Source: Runella zeae DSM 19591
GTDB taxonomy: Bacteria; Bacteroidota; Bacteroidia; Cytophagales; Spirosomataceae
Direction of reading: 5' to 3'
Length of the DNA: 64,000 nt
Assembly: GCF_000423565.1 (NCBI RefSeq)
Contig: NZ_KE384036.1
Coordinates: 124,001 to 188,000 of the forward strand
Position 1 is the first letter of the stretch, and each line of letters opens with the position of its first letter. Positions 61,999 through 64,000 of the stretch are shown piece by piece. Made by a program: the position numbers and the translations under genes. The notes below the pieces were generated by a model. It did no database searches. It was not told where the DNA came from and saw nothing but the letters and a program-made list of their open reading frames with translations.

Positions 61999-62487
61999 AT
62001 GGTAGGAATCATCATGGGTAGTATTTCTGACCTAAAAGTCATGCAAGAAGCTGCCGACATTTTAAAAGAATTTGGAATCGATTACGAGATTGATATAGTT
62101 TCAGCCCACCGTACTCCCGAAAAGATGGTCGAATATGGCAAAAGCGCCCGTTTGAGAGGATTAAAGGTCATTATTGCTGGAGCAGGTGGCGCAGCTCATT
62201 TGCCCGGAATGGTGGCGTCACTCACGACCTTGCCCGTCATTGGCGTACCGGTCAAAAGTAGCAATTCTATTGATGGCTGGGATTCGGTATTGTCTATATT
62301 ACAAATGCCCTCTGGTGTACCCGTAGCCACGGTAGCCCTCAATGGAGCACGCAACGCCGGTATTCTAGCCGCCCAAATCATTGGGTCGTCCGATGAGAAA
62401 GTAGCAGATACTTTATTTGCTTACAAAGAATCTCTCAAAGTCAAAGTCGAAGAAATGAGTGCGGAAGCCCAAAAATATCGGGCATAA
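61999..62487 (+). CDS. purE: N5-carboxyaminoimidazole ribonucleotide mutase
   Basis: 162 residues matching class I Pur[31 protein letters not shown], and [27 protein letters not shown]. It converts N5-CAIR to CAIR in purine synthesis. purK is not adjacent. Start is ATG; TATTTTTG at 61895-61902 might be its -7 element, in the divergent region with the sterol desaturase gene. Confidence 0.96.
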   Translation: MVGIIMGSISDLKVMQEAADILKEFGIDYEIDIVSAHRTPEKMVEYGKSARLRGLKVIIAGAGGAAHLPGMVASLTTLPVIGVPVKSSNSIDGWDSVLSILQMPSGVPVATVALNGARNAGILAAQIIGSSDEKVADTLFAYKESLKVKVEEMSAEAQKYRA

Positions 62488-62583
62488 ATTTTTGTTTATT
62501 TCATTAAAACAATCTGAGTAATATCTTTATGAGAGAATAAGAATCTTACTCAACGCATCATTGTAAATTTCATTTAAAAGAAA

Positions 62584-63294
62584 ATGTCAGAAAACGAAAA
62601 TAGAAATCGTCGTCCCGAAGAATCTTCAAAATTGCCCTACCTCTCGTTAGGCGTATTAGTATTGATGATTGCAGGATTGTTGTACGTAGGTTATGAATAT
62701 ATCGCCGACGATGCCGCCGATGTTGATCAGTTACTCAACACACCACTTGATACCACAGGTCGGGAATTGCAGCCCATTCCTAACAACGATGGTCAGCTCG
62801 CTCAGCCTCCTGCTACTACCGAAGCATCAGAGGAAACTTCGTCCGAAACGCTACCTCCTCCTCCAAAAGAAGAAGAAATAGCTACCAAAACCCCACGACC
62901 TGATCTCGAAGAAGAAACCTCAAAACCTACTGAAACCAAACCGGTAGAAGAGCCCAAAAAAGTAGTAGTAGACCCAGGAGGGGTGGAAATTACCCATACG
63001 GTACAAGCAGGAGAGACTTTTTATGGTATTGCTAATCGCTATAATATCAAAAGCAATACCCTGAAGGGACTTAATCCTAGCATTCAAGATGAAAGCAAAG
63101 ATGTAAAGTCGGGCGTAACGCGCATCAAAATACGCGTGCAAGCTATTCACACGGTAGGTCCCGGAGATATTTTACGCGTAGTAGCTGACAAATACGGCAT
63201 CTCAGTGCAGCAGTTGATGGCTGCCAACAAAAAGACTAAAAATTTTGCCGAACGTGGTGAAAAGCTAATCATCCCATTTCCTGAAAAAAAATAG
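62584..63294 (+). CDS. membrane-anchored LysM protein
   Basis: 236 residues. One N-terminal membrane helix (about 20-40, LSLGVLVLMIAGLLYVGYEYI) with the N-terminus in the cytoplasm, a Pro/Glu/Thr-rich linker (about 60-130), then two LysM repeats: HTVQAGETFYGIANRYNIKSNTLKGLNPSI and HTVGPGDILRVVADKYGISVQQLMAANKK. It probably binds peptidoglycan from the periplasmic side of the inner membrane. No enzyme domain. Confidence 0.88.
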   Translation: MSENENRNRRPEESSKLPYLSLGVLVLMIAGLLYVGYEYIADDAADVDQLLNTPLDTTGRELQPIPNNDGQLAQPPATTEASEETSSETLPPPPKEEEIATKTPRPDLEEETSKPTETKPVEEPKKVVVDPGGVEITHTVQAGETFYGIANRYNIKSNTLKGLNPSIQDESKDVKSGVTRIKIRVQAIHTVGPGDILRVVADKYGISVQQLMAANKKTKNFAERGEKLIIPFPEKK

Positions 63295-63317
63295 CTTTCA
63301 TTACACCGCACGCTTTG

Positions 63318-63350
63318 AGCCTACGTTTGCATTAAGCGTAGGCTTTTTTT
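63318..63350 (+). terminator. terminator after LysM gene
   Basis: Stem AGCCTACG / CGTAGGCT (63318-63325 and 63337-63344) followed by TTTTTT. Confidence 0.88.
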
Positions 63351-63365
63351 GCAAAACCTCAATTC

Positions 63366-64000
63366 TCAACTTACCTGAGCGAGTCTTTCTTTCCTCCCAA
63401 AAAACTCCGAAATCGTAGGCTCAGCTACTTCTTTTACTTCTTGTTCGTTGTAATACACCAAGTGCCATTCCCCTTCCTCATCTTCTACCAAGGCACTCAG
63501 CGATTCTACCCAATCACCAGAGTTCATATAAAGCAAGTCCCCAATTTGTCGAATTGCGGGCTGATGAATATGCCCACATATCACCCCGTCGCAGTTACGA
63601 GATTTGGCTAGCTCGGTCAGTTTTTCCTCAAAATCTGAGATATAGCTCACCGCCGCTTTTACGCGCTGCTTTACCACCTGCGACAATGAATAGTAGGACA
63701 ACCCTCGCCAAGTACGATAGTGATTGTATAACTTATTGACCCACAACAAAAATGTATAACCCATATCCCCCAGATACGCTATCCATTTCATATTAGTAGT
63801 AATACTATCAAACACATCCCCATGCGTGACATAAAAACGCTTGTCTTTTGATTTGAGAACGTAATCTTTCCGAATCTGAAACTGTTTGCCTAATTTGAGA
63901 GGCATGATTTGATCCATAAAATCATCATGATTACCACGTAAATAAATTACTTTGGTATCATATTCGTCCATCATTTTCAATACTGTTTTGAAAAAAGCAG
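63366..64000 (-). CDS. UDP-2,3-diacylglucosamine diphosphatase-like metallophosphoesterase (5' end outside window)
   Basis: The frame is open to the right edge, so the N-terminal part with the first metal-binding DxH is outside. The visible part has RGNHDDFM, the Asp in THGDVFDSI and CGHIHQPAIR, the calcineurin-type motifs of the LpxH-like family. In Bacteroidota such proteins act in lipid A synthesis or as uncharacterised phosphoesterases. A TTG at 63980 is probably internal. Confidence 0.85.
   Translation of the reverse strand, partial: AFFKTVLKMMDEYDTKVIYLRGNHDDFMDQIMPLKLGKQFQIRKDYVLKSKDKRFYVTHGDVFDSITTNMKWIAYLGDMGYTFLLWVNKLYNHYRTWRGLSYYSLSQVVKQRVKAAVSYISDFEEKLTELAKSRNCDGVICGHIHQPAIRQIGDLLYMNSGDWVESLSALVEDEEGEWHLVYYNEQEVKEVAEPTISEFFGRKERLAQVS

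Noticed and set aside
1-64000. tRNA, rRNA or tmRNA genes
   Set aside because: No stretch with a tRNA-like T-arm and acceptor pattern or rRNA sequence was noticed on either strand.

Overview
The window looks like a chromosomal stretch from a Bacteroidota bacterium, most likely order Cytophagales (Runella/Dyadobacter/Spirosoma-like). Reasons: families typical of that phylum (DUF3822 next to coaD, DUF983, DUF1573, Reg_prop sensor kinases, LytTR/LytS pairs, CpsB-type phosphatase), weak or absent Shine-Dalgarno sequences, and several promoters of the Bacteroidota type TTG-N19-21-TAnnTTTG. No rRNA, tRNA, CRISPR array, integrase or complete insertion sequence was seen. The first gene (ImmA/IrrE-type regulator) and the last (UDP-2,3-diacylglucosamine hydrolase-like phosphoesterase) run off the window.

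Layout. 0-3 kb: end of an IrrE-type regulator, lolD, radA. 3.0-5.4 kb: a clearly AT-richer two-gene island, a 130-residue protein that looks ubiquitin-like and ends exactly in Gly-Gly, followed after 11 bp by a DUF4132 (MolR/YehI-like) protein. 5.6-8.3 kb: a sugar isomerase divergent from an AraC regulator. 8.3-15.6 kb: a two-component system, DUF1573, an MFS carrier, a tiny FeoB-associated Cys-rich protein, gpsA, an intact and a decayed Uma2 gene, and a small barrel protein. 15.6-19.1 kb: hisG-hisD-hisC preceded by a leader peptide with five consecutive His codons and a well-matched promoter. 19.1-23.6 kb: a hydroxyproline catabolism group (trans-3-hydroxyproline dehydratase, pyrroline-2-carboxylate reductase, D-amino-acid dehydrogenase-like flavoprotein), interrupted by a tandem array of hairpins and decayed gene ends.

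23.8-31 kb: a propeller sensor kinase with its NarL-type regulator, a two-DTG aspartyl protease with PDZ domain, a PD40 propeller protein and a DUF1624 membrane protein. 31.4-36.4 kb: Ppx, then a carbamoyltransferase / SGNH hydrolase / DUF5989 / SxtJ group, probably an envelope or polysaccharide modification unit. 36.4-48.7 kb: housekeeping genes (LOG, MBL hydrolase, pssA, purS, fabH, DinB, Gfo/Idh/MocA, LytTR/LytS, rfbC, CpsB-like phosphatase, DUF983, coaD, DUF3822, Nudix, CBS).

48.8-64 kb: a RecD-like helicase that appears to be transcribed without a leader, DUF4269, a Crp/Fnr regulator followed by an FNR-tail-like protein and an RND efflux operon (adaptor, pump, TolC), lysoplasmalogenase, methylmalonyl-CoA epimerase, a eukaryotic-type myo-inositol oxygenase with a LacI regulator, a sterol desaturase family protein, purE and a LysM protein. 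The best candidates for something new are the Gly-Gly protein/DUF4132 pair, the histidine leader peptide, and the hairpin array whose loops are flipped between otherwise identical copies.
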